From Sulfurisoma sediminicola (GTDB lineage: Bacteria > Pseudomonadota > Gammaproteobacteria > Burkholderiales > Rhodocyclaceae), in the NCBI RefSeq assembly GCF_003865015.1, contig NZ_BHVV01000006.1:124001-188000 (forward strand): DNA of 64,000 nucleotides, in the 5' to 3' direction. Below, piece by piece: positions 10,608 to 22,445 of this stretch. Position 1 is the stretch's first letter. Each line of letters starts with the position of its first letter. A program made the position numbers and the translations under genes. A model generated the notes under the pieces. That model ran no database searches. It was not told the DNA's origin and was given only the letters and a program-made list of their open reading frames with translations.

Positions 10608-11495
10608 GTGGCCGCCTTGCTTGCAAGCGCCACGGTCTGGGGGCTGATCTGGTATCCCTACCGCGTGTTCGAGGCTGCCGGTTTGTCGGGGATTCGCGCC
10701 TCCGTTCTCACCTATCTCGTCGCGCTGATGCTCGGCGTGCTGGTGCTGGCGGCACGCCGCTGTTGCGAGCGGCCCTCGTGGTGGCTGCTGGCGGTCGGCC
10801 TGAGTTCGGCCGGCTGCAACATCGGCTACGTGCTGGCCATGCTCCACGGCGAGGTCATGCGCGTGCTGCTGTTGTTCTACCTCGCGCCGCTGTGGACGGT
10901 ATTGCTGGCGCGCCTGCTGCTCCATGAACGGGCCGGACGCGTCGGGGCGGCGGTGATCGCGCTGTCGCTTGCGGGCGCCGCGGTCATGCTGTGGCAGCCG
11001 CGCCTCGGGCTGCCGCTGCCCGACAAGGGCGCGGAATGGCTCGGGCTCGGCGCCGGCTTCCTCTTCGCGTTGGCCAACGTGCTGATCCGCCGCACGCCGC
11101 AGCATTCGATCGAACTCAAGTCGACGGCGGTATTCCTGTGCACGGTGACGCTTGGCGCCGTCGCCGCGATCTTCGAGCCGCCGGCCGCCCTCGGCGGCAT
11201 GACCCCGGTTCATTGGGGGCTGGTGGCCTGCGTCGGCGTCGTGCTGCTGGTGGTCAATCTGCTGGTTCAGTTCGCCCTGGCCCATGTGCCGGCCAATCGC
11301 GCCATCGTCATATTCATGTTCGAGCTGGCGGTTGGGGCCGTATCCGCCTGGCTGCTGGCCGGCGAGGCGATGGGGCTCAAGGAGTGGCTGGGCGGCGCCA
11401 TGATCGTCGCTGCCAGCGTGGTTTCGGCGAGGGCGGACGCCGCCGCCGACGGGCGGCGTCAGTTCGATGCGGATTCGGGCAGGACCGCCCGATAG
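10608..11495 (+). CDS. EamA-family (DMT superfamily) transporter
   Basis: This inner-membrane protein has about ten predicted transmembrane helices arranged as two EamA halves. Examples are AAGLSGIRASVLTYLVALML in the first half and AVGAVSAWLLAGEAMGLKEW near the end; the E-x-x-G-x-x-E-W-L-G-G pattern before the last helix is typical of the family. Substrate is unknown; relatives export amino acids or metabolites. The frame is open to a TTG at 10545, but that codon lies in the presumed promoter, so GTG 10608 is the likelier start (295 aa). The 3' end overlaps the convergent DUF2189 gene by 37 nt. Confidence 0.8.
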   Translation: MAALLASATVWGLIWYPYRVFEAAGLSGIRASVLTYLVALMLGVLVLAARRCCERPSWWLLAVGLSSAGCNIGYVLAMLHGEVMRVLLLFYLAPLWTVLLARLLLHERAGRVGAAVIALSLAGAAVMLWQPRLGLPLPDKGAEWLGLGAGFLFALANVLIRRTPQHSIELKSTAVFLCTVTLGAVAAIFEPPAALGGMTPVHWGLVACVGVVLLVVNLLVQFALAHVPANRAIVIFMFELAVGAVSAWLLAGEAMGLKEWLGGAMIVAASVVSARADAAADGRRQFDADSGRTAR

Positions 11496-12199
11496 AGTTC
11501 GTGGCTGGCGTAGGCCATCACCGGCAACACCAGCGGCAACAGGGGCAGCAGCAGGATGCTGCCGATGGTCGCGGCCGACAGCAGCAGCGCCCAGCTCATG
11601 GCCGCGATGAAATTGCGGAAAACGATGCGCACGCTCGTCACCACCGCCGCGACCAGGTCGGTGCGACGGTCGCACAGCAGCGGCACCGAGAAGGCCGAGA
11701 TCGCGAAGAGCAGCAGCGCGATCACCGCGCCGGAGATCAGGCCCCAGAGCATGAAGGAGGCGACGTTGGCCGCGACGGGAATCAGGTCCATGGGGAAGAT
11801 CGGATCGCCGCCGACCATGTAGCTGTAGAGGATCGCGACGTCGGTGATGAAGATCATGAAGAGCAGGGCGCAGACCAGGGCGATGACCCAGACGGCGGCC
11901 GAGGCCCGGGCGAAGCCGGCGGCCACCGTCGCCAAGACGACGGGCTCGCCGGCATGGGCGCGGCGGGCGATGGCGAAGAAGCCGGCGAGAATCGCCGGCC
12001 CCACCAGCATGAAGGCACCGGCGGCGGCGACGATGAAGGGGGTGCGGCCGGCCGCGATCAGGGCGCCGATGATGACTGCGCCGATGACGGTGAAGATGCC
12101 GGCGTAGGCGATGCTGACCGCGCGCGTCGCGTTGGCCGTGCGCCAGCCGCGTTCGAGCGCGTCGGCGATCGCTTCGAATGTCAGCGGTCGTTCGGTCAT
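11459..12199 (-). CDS. DUF2189 / BPSS1780-family integral membrane protein
   Basis: This 246-residue protein has about six hydrophobic segments, including IFTVIGAVIIGALIAAG, VWVIALVCALLFMIFIT and SILLLPLLPLVLPVMAYAS. The N-terminal ...DALERGWRT followed by membrane helices and the C-terminal P-V-M-A-Y-A-S-H-E-L-Y-R-A-V motif are characteristic of the DUF2189 family, common in betaproteobacteria and of unknown function. ATG 12199 is preceded by AGGGGGA. It converges on, and overlaps, the EamA gene; it is divergent from the TauE-like gene. Confidence 0.82.
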   Translation of the reverse strand: MTERPLTFEAIADALERGWRTANATRAVSIAYAGIFTVIGAVIIGALIAAGRTPFIVAAAGAFMLVGPAILAGFFAIARRAHAGEPVVLATVAAGFARASAAVWVIALVCALLFMIFITDVAILYSYMVGGDPIFPMDLIPVAANVASFMLWGLISGAVIALLLFAISAFSVPLLCDRRTDLVAAVVTSVRIVFRNFIAAMSWALLLSAATIGSILLLPLLPLVLPVMAYASHELYRAVLPESASN

Positions 12200-12308
12200 G
12201 GCCGGTTTCCCCCTCGTTTCCCCCGCATGCCAAGGGGGTATTCGTTGATGCTGCGTGCAATAATGGTATCAAAGGGGCGACGTTCGCTGCCGGCTGCAGG
12301 AGGGAGGG

Positions 12309-13046
12309 GTGTTGCTCAGTACGCTGACCGGCGGTGACCTGGCCTTTTGCGCGGTGGTGCTGGCCATCGCCTATGTCGTGCGCGGCCTCGCCGGCTTCGG
12401 CTCGGGGCTGATCTCGATTCCGCTGCTGGCGCTGCGGCTGCCGCTGCAGGCGGTGGTGCCGCTGGTCGTGCTGCTCGACTACATCGCCTCGTTCTCGCAG
12501 AGCCTCGCCAGCCGCAGGGAGGTGCGCTGGCGCGAGTTGCTGCCGTTGCTGCCGTTCACCCTGATCGGCGTGATCGCCGGGGTGCTGATCCTGAAGACGG
12601 TGTCCGCCGATGCGATGTCCCATGCGCTGGGTGCCTTCGTGCTCTTCTTCGCCTTCTACCAGTTCTTCGGCCTGGAGGTCACGGGGGGCTATTCGAAGGC
12701 CTGGGCGGCGCTGGCCGGCAGCTCGGGCGGCCTCATCGGCACGCTGTTCGGTACCGGCGGTCCCTTCTACATCATTTATTTCCGCCTGCGCGGCCTCGAC
12801 AAGAGCGAGTTGCGCGCCACCTTCGCCGCGACCTTTCTCATCGACGGCAGCGGGCGCCTCGTCGGTTACGCCGCAGCGGATTTATTCACCCGCGACTTCC
12901 TGCTGACGGCGCTGGCGGCGCTGCCGGTGATGGCCGTGGCGCTCTACGTCGGCGGCCACATCCATACGCGCATCAGCCCGCGCACCTTCCAGCGCGCCAT
13001 CAGCCTGCTGCTGGTGGGCAGCGGCCTGGCGCTGCTGCTCAAATGA
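12309..13046 (+). CDS. TauE/SafE (TSUP) family membrane permease
   Basis: This 245-residue integral membrane protein has about eight hydrophobic helices and the two family motifs: VRGLAGFGSGLISIPLLAL near the N-terminus and GGLIGTLFGTGGPFYIIYF in the second half. TSUP members move sulfite, sulfoacetate, taurine-derived or other organic anions; the substrate cannot be read here. The GTG start at 12309 is preceded by a purine-rich GGAGGGAGGGG. The last 8 nt overlap the convergent FAH-family gene. Confidence 0.85.
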   Translation: MLLSTLTGGDLAFCAVVLAIAYVVRGLAGFGSGLISIPLLALRLPLQAVVPLVVLLDYIASFSQSLASRREVRWRELLPLLPFTLIGVIAGVLILKTVSADAMSHALGAFVLFFAFYQFFGLEVTGGYSKAWAALAGSSGGLIGTLFGTGGPFYIIYFRLRGLDKSELRATFAATFLIDGSGRLVGYAAADLFTRDFLLTALAALPVMAVALYVGGHIHTRISPRTFQRAISLLLVGSGLALLLK

Positions 13047-13806
13047 AGCGGCTGCGCAGCGCGCCGATGCCGTCGATGCGTACTTCGACGCTGCAGCCGG
13101 CGGCCATGGCGTCGGTGCCGACCGAAGTGCCGCAGGCGATGATGTCGCCCGGCCGCAGGGTCATGTCCTGGGAGATGCGGCTGACGATCTGGCGCGGCGA
13201 GAAGAACATGTCGGCGACCGGGTAGTTCTGCTTCTCCACGCCGTCGACCGCGGTGCGCACCCGCAGGCCGTCGACGGCGATGCTGGTCGCGATCACCGGC
13301 CCGAAGACGCCAAAGGTGTCGAAGCTCTTCGCCCGCACCCACTGCGGAAAAGAGGGATCGCTCTTGAGGACCGCCCGCGCCGTGACGTCGTTGACGCAGG
13401 TGTAGCCGAAGATGTGCCGCTCGGCCTCGTCTTCTGCGACGTTGCGGCACTCGCTGCCGATCACCACGCCGAGCTCGCCCTCGAACACCACCGGGCCGTC
13501 GTAGCCGGTCGGCCTGCGGATGTCCTGATCACCGGCGAGATAGCAGTTGTCGGTCTTGACGAAATAGAGCGGATGCGCTGGACGGGTGAGCTTTTCGACC
13601 GCAGCGCGCTCGTGGAAGTTGTTCCACAGGCCGAGCAGCTTGCCCGGCTGGCAGGGCGTGAGCAGACGCACTTCGGCCAGCGGCAGTTCCTCGCCGGTGG
13701 GCGCCTTGGCGCCGAATAGCTCGCCCGCATGGACGCGGACACGATCGCCGACGAGTTCCCCGAAGAGCGCGCGGCCGGCATGTTCGCAGCGTAACCAGTG
13801 GCTCAT
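13039..13806 (-). CDS. Fumarylacetoacetate hydrolase (FAH) family protein
   Basis: FAH-fold enzymes cleave C-C bonds of, or isomerise, 2,4-diketo or 2-hydroxy-dienoate compounds. The 255 residues show the metal-site elements FEGELGVVIG (Glu ligands), NDVTARAVLK, KSFDTFGVFGPVI and the late LRPGDIIACGTSVGTD. Known relatives include fumarylpyruvate hydrolase and 2-hydroxyhepta-2,4-diene-1,7-dioate isomerase; the substrate here is undetermined. It follows queF by 12 nt and is probably co-transcribed. No strong Shine-Dalgarno precedes ATG 13806. Confidence 0.85.
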   Translation of the reverse strand: MSHWLRCEHAGRALFGELVGDRVRVHAGELFGAKAPTGEELPLAEVRLLTPCQPGKLLGLWNNFHERAAVEKLTRPAHPLYFVKTDNCYLAGDQDIRRPTGYDGPVVFEGELGVVIGSECRNVAEDEAERHIFGYTCVNDVTARAVLKSDPSFPQWVRAKSFDTFGVFGPVIATSIAVDGLRVRTAVDGVEKQNYPVADMFFSPRQIVSRISQDMTLRPGDIIACGTSVGTDAMAAGCSVEVRIDGIGALRSRFI

Positions 13807-13818
13807 GCGGCTGCGCGC

Positions 13819-14238
13819 TTAGCCGCGGAAGTTCGACTGCGCCGCGAACTCGGCCAGATCGACGCGCGGCGTCGGCTTCCAGCCCTTCTTGCGGTGCTCG
13901 GCGACGACATTGGTGAAAATGCCGCCGCGCACGAAGAAGCGCGCGGTCAGGCGCATGAAGCGCGGCTTCACCGCCTTGGCCAGGTCGTCGAGGATGCGGT
14001 TGGTGACGTCTTCGTGGAAATGGCCCTCCTCGCGGAAGCTCCAGACGTAGAGCTTGAGGCTCTTCAGTTCGACGCAGAGCCTGTCCGGCACGTAATCGAG
14101 CGTCAGCACCGCGAAATCCGGCTGCCCGGTCTTGGGGCAGAGGCAGGTGAACTCCGGAACTTCCATGTGGATCTGGTAGTCGCGGTGGGGTGCCGGATTG
14201 GGGAAGGTCTCGAGGACTTTGGCGGGCTGGCTGGGCAT
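13819..14238 (-). CDS. queF: NADPH-dependent 7-cyano-7-deazaguanine reductase QueF
   Basis: QueF reduces preQ0 nitrile to preQ1 in queuosine tRNA modification. The 139-residue single-domain form (YkvM type) has the catalytic Cys in [12 protein letters not shown] (about residue 34). The QueF motif is in [22 protein letters not shown], containing the NADPH and substrate-binding Glu, Ser and His residues. It starts at ATG 14238, about 30 nt downstream of a minus-strand TATAAT shared with the smc promoter. No other queuosine genes are in the window. Confidence 0.95.
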   Translation of the reverse strand: MPSQPAKVLETFPNPAPHRDYQIHMEVPEFTCLCPKTGQPDFAVLTLDYVPDRLCVELKSLKLYVWSFREEGHFHEDVTNRILDDLAKAVKPRFMRLTARFFVRGGIFTNVVAEHRKKGWKPTPRVDLAEFAAQSNFRG

Positions 14239-14264
14239 GGCGGCGGCGCGGGATTTCAGGGTGA

Positions 14265-14278
14265 GGCATTATAATGCC
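14265..14278. promoter_or_regulatory. Symmetric -10 element between queF and smc
   Basis: GGCATTATAATGCC is a perfect 14-nt palindrome that carries TATAAT on both strands: 14270-14275 on plus, 14273-14268 on minus. It sits 32 nt before the smc GTG and 30 nt before the queF ATG. No convincing -35 is visible for either direction. Confidence 0.6.
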
Positions 14279-14306
14279 GCCCTTTCGTCCAGCCCCATCC
14301 TTCCGC

Positions 14307-17300
14307 GTGCGCCTCACCAAGCTCAAGATCGCCGGTTTCAAGTCCTTCGTCGAGCCGACCACCGTCGTCTTCCCCAGCCAGCTGGCCGGCGTCGTCGGCC
14401 CCAACGGCTGCGGCAAGTCGAACATCATCGACGCCGTGCGCTGGGTGCTGGGCGAGTCCAAGGCCTCGGAACTGCGCGGCGAGTCGATCCAGGACGTGAT
14501 CTTCAAGGGTTCGGGCGGCCGCAAGGAAGTCTCGCGCGCCAGCGTCGAGCTGTTCTTCGACAACGCCCAGGGCCGCGCCGCCGGCCAGTGGTCGCAATAC
14601 GCCGAAATCACGGTCAAGCGCGTGCTCGACCGCGAGGGCAACTCCAACTACTACATCAACAACCTCCACGTCCGCCGCCGCGACGTCATCGACCTCTTCC
14701 TCGGCACCGGCCTCGGGCCGCGCGCCTACGCCATTATCGGCCAGGGCATGATCTCGCGCATCGTCGAGGCCAAGCCCGACGAGCTGCGCTTCTTTCTCGA
14801 GGAGGCCGCCGGCGTCACCAAGTACAAGGAACGGCGCAAGGAGACGGAGAACCGGCTCGAGGACGCGCGCGAGAATCTCGCCCGCGTCGACGACATCCGC
14901 AACGAGCTCGACAGCCAGATCGGGCGCCTCTCCGCCCAGGCCGAGGTGGCCAAGCAGTATCACGGCCTCAACGGCCAGCTGGCCCATCAGCAGAACCTGC
15001 TCTGGCTGAAGAAGCGCAACGACGCCCGCGCCGACGCCGAGCGCCTGGCCCGCGACGTCGAAAAGGCCGAGAACCGCGTCGAGGCCGAGACCGCGCAGCT
15101 GCGCGAGGTCGAGGCCCGGGTCGAGCAGTCGCGCGAGGCGCACTTCGCCGCCTCCGACGCGCTGCATGCGGCGCAGGCCGAGATGTACGCGGCCAACGCC
15201 GAGGTCAAGCGGCTCGAGTCCGAGATCAACCACGTGCGCGACTCGCGCGTGCGCCTCGAGACGCGCCTGGCGCAGCTTGAAGTCGAGAATGGCCACTGGT
15301 CGGGCGAGCTTCAGCGCGTCGAGGAAGAGGAGTTCCGCTGGAAGTCGCTGCTGGAGAACTCGCGCGAACGCGCGCTGACCGCAGGGGCCCGTCACGAAGA
15401 GGCGGCCGCGCGCCTGCCCGAAGCCGAGAACGACGTGCAGCTCGCCGGCCAGCTGGTGGCCGAGGCGCGCAAGGCGCTCAACGAAGCCGAGCAGGGCGTG
15501 CGCCTGGCCGAGGCCGACCGCGGCCATGCCATCCGCGCGCTCGACAATCTCGCCCAGCGCCGCACTCGCCTCGAGCAGGAGCGCGCCGCGCTCGGTCAGC
15601 CCGATCCGGTGCAGCTCGCCGCCGCGCAGGAGGCCGAAGCCCGCGCCGAGGAAGAACTGGCGCAGCAGCAGCAGCGCCTCGCCGACCTGCAGCAGAAGCT
15701 GCCGGGTCTCGAGAGCGCGCTGCGCAGCGCGCGCGAGCGCCTGCAGGGCGCCCACCGCCTGGTGACCGAAAGCCGTGCCCGCCACGACGCCCTGCAGCAA
15801 CTGCAAAGCCGGGTGCAGCAGAGCGGCGAGATCGGCGACTGGCTTAAGCAGCAGAACCTGGCCGACGCGCAGCCGCTGTGGCGCGCGATCCAGGTCGAGG
15901 CGGGCTGGGAAACGGCCGTCGAGGCGGTGCTGCGCGAGCGGCTGGCCGCGCTGGCAACCGACGCGGCGACGGCGCAACGCGCGCTTGCCGTGCCGCCACC
16001 GCAGACTTTTTCTCTGGCCCTGCCCGATGGTGCTCCGGCACGGCCCGCGCCGGAAAATTCGCTGCGCGACAAGGTGCGCTGCGACGACCCGCGCTGGGCG
16101 GCGGTGCTGGACGACTGGCTGGCCGATGTCGCCTGCGTTGCCAGCGCCGGCGAACTGGCGGCAGCGACGGCCGGCATCAAGGTCAGCCGCGAGGGCCATC
16201 TGCGCTCACCGCACGGCCTCACGCTGTATGTCCCCGATGCCCGCATCCACGGCGTCATCGAGCGCCAGCGCGAGATCGAGGAACTGGCGGCGCTGATCGA
16301 ATCGCGCGAGCTGGAAGAAGAAGCCGCGCGCGAGACGCAGCAGGAGGCCGAGCGGCAACTGGCCGAGGGGCAGCAGCAGCTGGCCGAGGCTCGCCGCGCC
16401 GCACAGGAAGCGCAGCAGCGGCTCCATGCCGCGCACGTCGAGGCGCTCAAGCTGACCCAGGCGCAGGCGCGCTTCGAGGAACGCGCCGGCCAGATCGATC
16501 GCGACCTCGAGGAAATCGGCCGCGGCGAAACCAACGAACGTACCGAGCAGGGGCGTGCCGATGCCGAAGCGCTGCGCTGCCGCGAGCAGCTCGATGCGGT
16601 GCGGGCTCGGCTCGAAGAGACGCTCGACCAGCAACGGCAGAAGGACGTGGCCTTGCGCGAGGCGCGCGCCCTCGAACACCAGCTGGCGCGCGAGGCGCAG
16701 GAGGCAGGGTTCTCCGAGCGCGAGTGCCTGTCCAAGCTCGAGGACAACGCCCGCGCCGCCGAGATCGCCCGCACCCAGCTGGCGCGGGTGGCGACCGAAA
16801 CCGAGGCGGCGCGCACGGAAATCGCCGGCATCTCGGATGCCGTGTTGCAGGAGCAGTTGCAGTCCGCGCTCTCCGGCCGCCAGGGCCGCGAGGGACTGCT
16901 CGGCGAGCGGCGCAACGCGCTGGAGACGGCTGCTGCGGACTTGCGCATTCTCGACGAGCAGCGCCTCAAGCTCGAGCAGGGTCTGCAGCCGGCACGCGAC
17001 CGCATCACCGCCATCAAGCTCAAGCAGCAGGAAGCGCACCTCAACGAGGAACAGTTCCAGCAGCGGCTGGTCGAAGCCGGCGTGCATGATGAGGCTGCGG
17101 AGGCGGCGCTCGCCGCCGACCTCACGCCGGGGCTCAGGGAAAGCGCGCTGGCCGGCGACATTGCCCGGCTGGCGGCGGAAATCGAAGCGCTGGGTCCGGT
17201 CAATCTCGCCGCGCTCGAGGAGCTCGCCGTGGCCGAGGAGCGCAAGGGCTTCCTCGATGCGCAATCGACCGACCTCGCCACCGCCATCAACACGCTCGAG

Positions 17301-17810
17301 GACGCGATCCGCCGCATCGACCGCGAGACGCGCGAGCAGTTGCAGCAAACCTACGATGCCGTCAACGGTCATTTCGGCACGCTGTTCCCGCTGCTCTTCG
17401 GCGGCGGCGAAGCCCGGCTGATTCTCACCGGCGAAGAGATCCTCGACGCCGGCATCCAGATCATGGCGCAGCCGCCGGGCAAGAAGAATTCCACGATCCA
17501 CCTGCTTTCCGGCGGCGAGAAGGCACTGACCGCGACGGCGCTGGTGTTCGCATTGTTCCAGCTCAACCCGGCGCCGTTCTGCATGCTCGACGAGGTGGAT
17601 GCGCCGCTCGACGACAGCAATACCGAACGTTTCTGCGAACTGGTCAAGCGCATGTCGGTGCAGACCCAGTTCATTTTCATCACCCACAACAAGATCGCGA
17701 TGGAAATGGCGCAGCAGCTGATCGGGGTCACCATGCAGGAGCAGGGCGTCTCCCGCGTCGTCGAGGTCGATGTTCAGGAAGCGCTGCTCATGACGAAGGA
17801 GGCTGCCTAG
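14307..17810 (+). CDS. smc: Chromosome segregation protein SMC
   Basis: SMC is the long coiled-coil ATPase of bacterial condensin. The 1167-residue protein has Walker A GPNGCGKSN (residues 31-39) and Q-loop and arm sequences. Two long Glu/Arg/Ala-rich coiled coils flank a hinge around 15800-16250 (IGDWLKQQNLADAQPLW onward). The C-terminal ABC signature LLSGGEKALTA is near residue 1067, with Walker B FCMLDEVDAPLDD. GTG 14307 gives the family N-terminus (MRLTKLKIAGFKSFV). The ATG at 14274 overlaps the promoter -10 and is rejected. zipA follows after 2 nt. Confidence 0.95.
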   Translation: MRLTKLKIAGFKSFVEPTTVVFPSQLAGVVGPNGCGKSNIIDAVRWVLGESKASELRGESIQDVIFKGSGGRKEVSRASVELFFDNAQGRAAGQWSQYAEITVKRVLDREGNSNYYINNLHVRRRDVIDLFLGTGLGPRAYAIIGQGMISRIVEAKPDELRFFLEEAAGVTKYKERRKETENRLEDARENLARVDDIRNELDSQIGRLSAQAEVAKQYHGLNGQLAHQQNLLWLKKRNDARADAERLARDVEKAENRVEAETAQLREVEARVEQSREAHFAASDALHAAQAEMYAANAEVKRLESEINHVRDSRVRLETRLAQLEVENGHWSGELQRVEEEEFRWKSLLENSRERALTAGARHEEAAARLPEAENDVQLAGQLVAEARKALNEAEQGVRLAEADRGHAIRALDNLAQRRTRLEQERAALGQPDPVQLAAAQEAEARAEEELAQQQQRLADLQQKLPGLESALRSARERLQGAHRLVTESRARHDALQQLQSRVQQSGEIGDWLKQQNLADAQPLWRAIQVEAGWETAVEAVLRERLAALATDAATAQRALAVPPPQTFSLALPDGAPARPAPENSLRDKVRCDDPRWAAVLDDWLADVACVASAGELAAATAGIKVSREGHLRSPHGLTLYVPDARIHGVIERQREIEELAALIESRELEEEAARETQQEAERQLAEGQQQLAEARRAAQEAQQRLHAAHVEALKLTQAQARFEERAGQIDRDLEEIGRGETNERTEQGRADAEALRCREQLDAVRARLEETLDQQRQKDVALREARALEHQLAREAQEAGFSERECLSKLEDNARAAEIARTQLARVATETEAARTEIAGISDAVLQEQLQSALSGRQGREGLLGERRNALETAAADLRILDEQRLKLEQGLQPARDRITAIKLKQQEAHLNEEQFQQRLVEAGVHDEAAEAALAADLTPGLRESALAGDIARLAAEIEALGPVNLAALEELAVAEERKGFLDAQSTDLATAINTLEDAIRRIDRETREQLQQTYDAVNGHFGTLFPLLFGGGEARLILTGEEILDAGIQIMAQPPGKKNSTIHLLSGGEKALTATALVFALFQLNPAPFCMLDEVDAPLDDSNTERFCELVKRMSVQTQFIFITHNKIAMEMAQQLIGVTMQEQGVSRVVEVDVQEALLMTKEAA

Positions 17811-17812
17811 CC

Positions 17813-18910
17813 ATGGCCATCAGCGAACTGCAGCTTGCCCTGATCGGCGTCGGCGCCGCCGCCGTCGCCGGGGTCTGGGGCTACAACAAGTGGCAGGAGC
17901 GCAAGCACCGGCAGCTGGCCGAGCGCATCCTCCGCGGCGGCGGGCAGACCGATGTTCTGCTCGATGCGACCGCTGCGCCTAAGGGTGTCGGTGCGACGGG
18001 CGACGATGCGGTCATCGATTCGACGCAGCGTGTCGAGCCGGTGTTTCCGCCGGAGACGGAGGTCGAGCCGCTTGCCGCCGACGCGTCCGACTCGCCCTGG
18101 GCCGACCCCTTGGCCGACGGCGTCGGCCGTCTCGAGTTCGTCGAGGCTGTTGCGGCACCGGCCCTGTGGGCCGCCCAGGCTGAATGGGCCGGCCATCTGG
18201 CGAAGCCGCTGAACTGGGTCGCGCAGGTCGGCGGCGAGTGGCGGCGGCTGACGGCGCACGATGCCGGTCGCTACACCGTCTTCCTCGCAGCGCAGCAGCT
18301 CGCCGACCGTCGCGGTGCCGTCAGCGAAACCGAACTTACGGTATTCGCCGAAGGCGTGCGTCACCTCGCGGCGCAACTCGGCGGCGTGGCCACGGTGCCC
18401 GAGGTCGGCACGATGCTGGAGCAGGCCCGGGCCCTCGACGAGTTCTGCGCCGGCGTCGACGTCCAGCTCAGCATCAACATCGCCGATCCGGGCGGCACGG
18501 CCTTCGCCGGCACCAAGCTGCGCGGCCTGGCCGAGGCCGCCGGCATGAAGCTCGACGACGACGGCCGCTACCACGCCTGCGACGAGCAGGGCGAGACGCT
18601 CTACACCCTGGGCAATCTCGGCGTCGAGCTGTTCGAGGCGGATTCCCTCGGCTCGCTGGCGACGCACGGTGTCACGCTGACGCTGGACGTGCCCAATGTC
18701 GGACAGGGCGCTCGCGTTTTCGACCGCATGGTGGTGACGGCGCGGCAGTTCGCCCAGGGCCTCGGCGGCGTGCTGGTCGACGCCCAGCGCGCGCCGCTGA
18801 CCGACGCGATGATCGCCGGCATCCGCGCCAAGATCGAGGAAATCCAGGTGCGGATGGAAGCGCGGCAGATCGTCGCCGGCTCCGCCCGCGCCCATCGCCT
18901 GTTCTCCTGA
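17813..18910 (+). CDS. zipA: ZipA-like cell division protein
   Basis: ZipA anchors FtsZ to the inner membrane. The 365-residue product has an N-terminal transmembrane helix (residues about 5-23, LQLALIGVGAAAVAGVWGY) and a positive KWQERKHRQ stretch. A variable acidic and proline linker follows, then a C-terminal ZipA-type FtsZ-binding domain (VDVQLSINIADPGG onward, ending IEEIQVRMEARQIV). The sequence is divergent from enterobacterial ZipA. The position between smc and ligA is the conserved one and supports the call. AAGGAGG lies about 10 nt before ATG 17813. Confidence 0.85.
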   Translation: MAISELQLALIGVGAAAVAGVWGYNKWQERKHRQLAERILRGGGQTDVLLDATAAPKGVGATGDDAVIDSTQRVEPVFPPETEVEPLAADASDSPWADPLADGVGRLEFVEAVAAPALWAAQAEWAGHLAKPLNWVAQVGGEWRRLTAHDAGRYTVFLAAQQLADRRGAVSETELTVFAEGVRHLAAQLGGVATVPEVGTMLEQARALDEFCAGVDVQLSINIADPGGTAFAGTKLRGLAEAAGMKLDDDGRYHACDEQGETLYTLGNLGVELFEADSLGSLATHGVTLTLDVPNVGQGARVFDRMVVTARQFAQGLGGVLVDAQRAPLTDAMIAGIRAKIEEIQVRMEARQIVAGSARAHRLFS

Positions 18911-21889
<2,979 letters not shown>

Positions 21890-21900
<11 letters not shown>

Positions 21901-22438
21901 AGAGGCGCGGCGCCTGCTGGCCGAGGCCGAGCTGATCTGCCCGGCGGAGGAGGTCGCGCGGGCCATCGATCGCCTGGCCGCGGAAATCTCGGCGCGCCTC
22001 GGGGAGACGAACCCGCTGGTGCTGACGGTAATGTCCGGCGGCATCTACTTCGCCGGGCAGCTGCTGCCCAGGCTCGCTTTCCCGCTCGAGTGCGACTACC
22101 TCCATGCCACCCGCTACCGCAACACCACGCAGGGCCACGACATCGAGTGGCTCGCCGAGCCGCGCACGCCGGTGGCGGGACGCACCGTGCTGCTGCTCGA
22201 CGACATCCTCGACGAGGGCATCACCCTCGCGGCGATCAAGCAGCGCCTGCTCGCGCAGGGCGCCCGGGAATGCCTGACCGCGGTGCTGACCGAGAAGGAT
22301 CTCGCCGGTCGCGACAAGCCCGCATGCGCCGACTTCGTCGGCCTGACCCTGCCGGATCGCTACGTCTTCGGCTGCGGCATGGATGTCCGCGGCGCCTGGC
22401 GCAACCTGCCCGCGATTTACGCGGTCAAGGGCCTCTGA
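21890..22438 (+). CDS. hpt: Hypoxanthine-guanine phosphoribosyltransferase
   Basis: This enzyme salvages hypoxanthine or guanine with PRPP to IMP or GMP. The 182-residue type I phosphoribosyltransferase shows the PRPP loop [16 protein letters not shown], an earlier [15 protein letters not shown] strand-loop, and a late [17 protein letters not shown] block. The start is GTG 21890, which overlaps the galU stop by 11 nt (protein begins [10 protein letters not shown]). Hypoxanthine could come from the S-methyl-5'-thioinosine phosphorylase encoded at 26474. Confidence 0.88.
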
Positions 22439-22445
22439 GGCAGGA

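Noticed and set aside
14274-14306. ATG 14274 as smc start
   Set aside because: It overlaps the TATAAT of the presumed promoter; GTG 14307 matches the family N-terminus.
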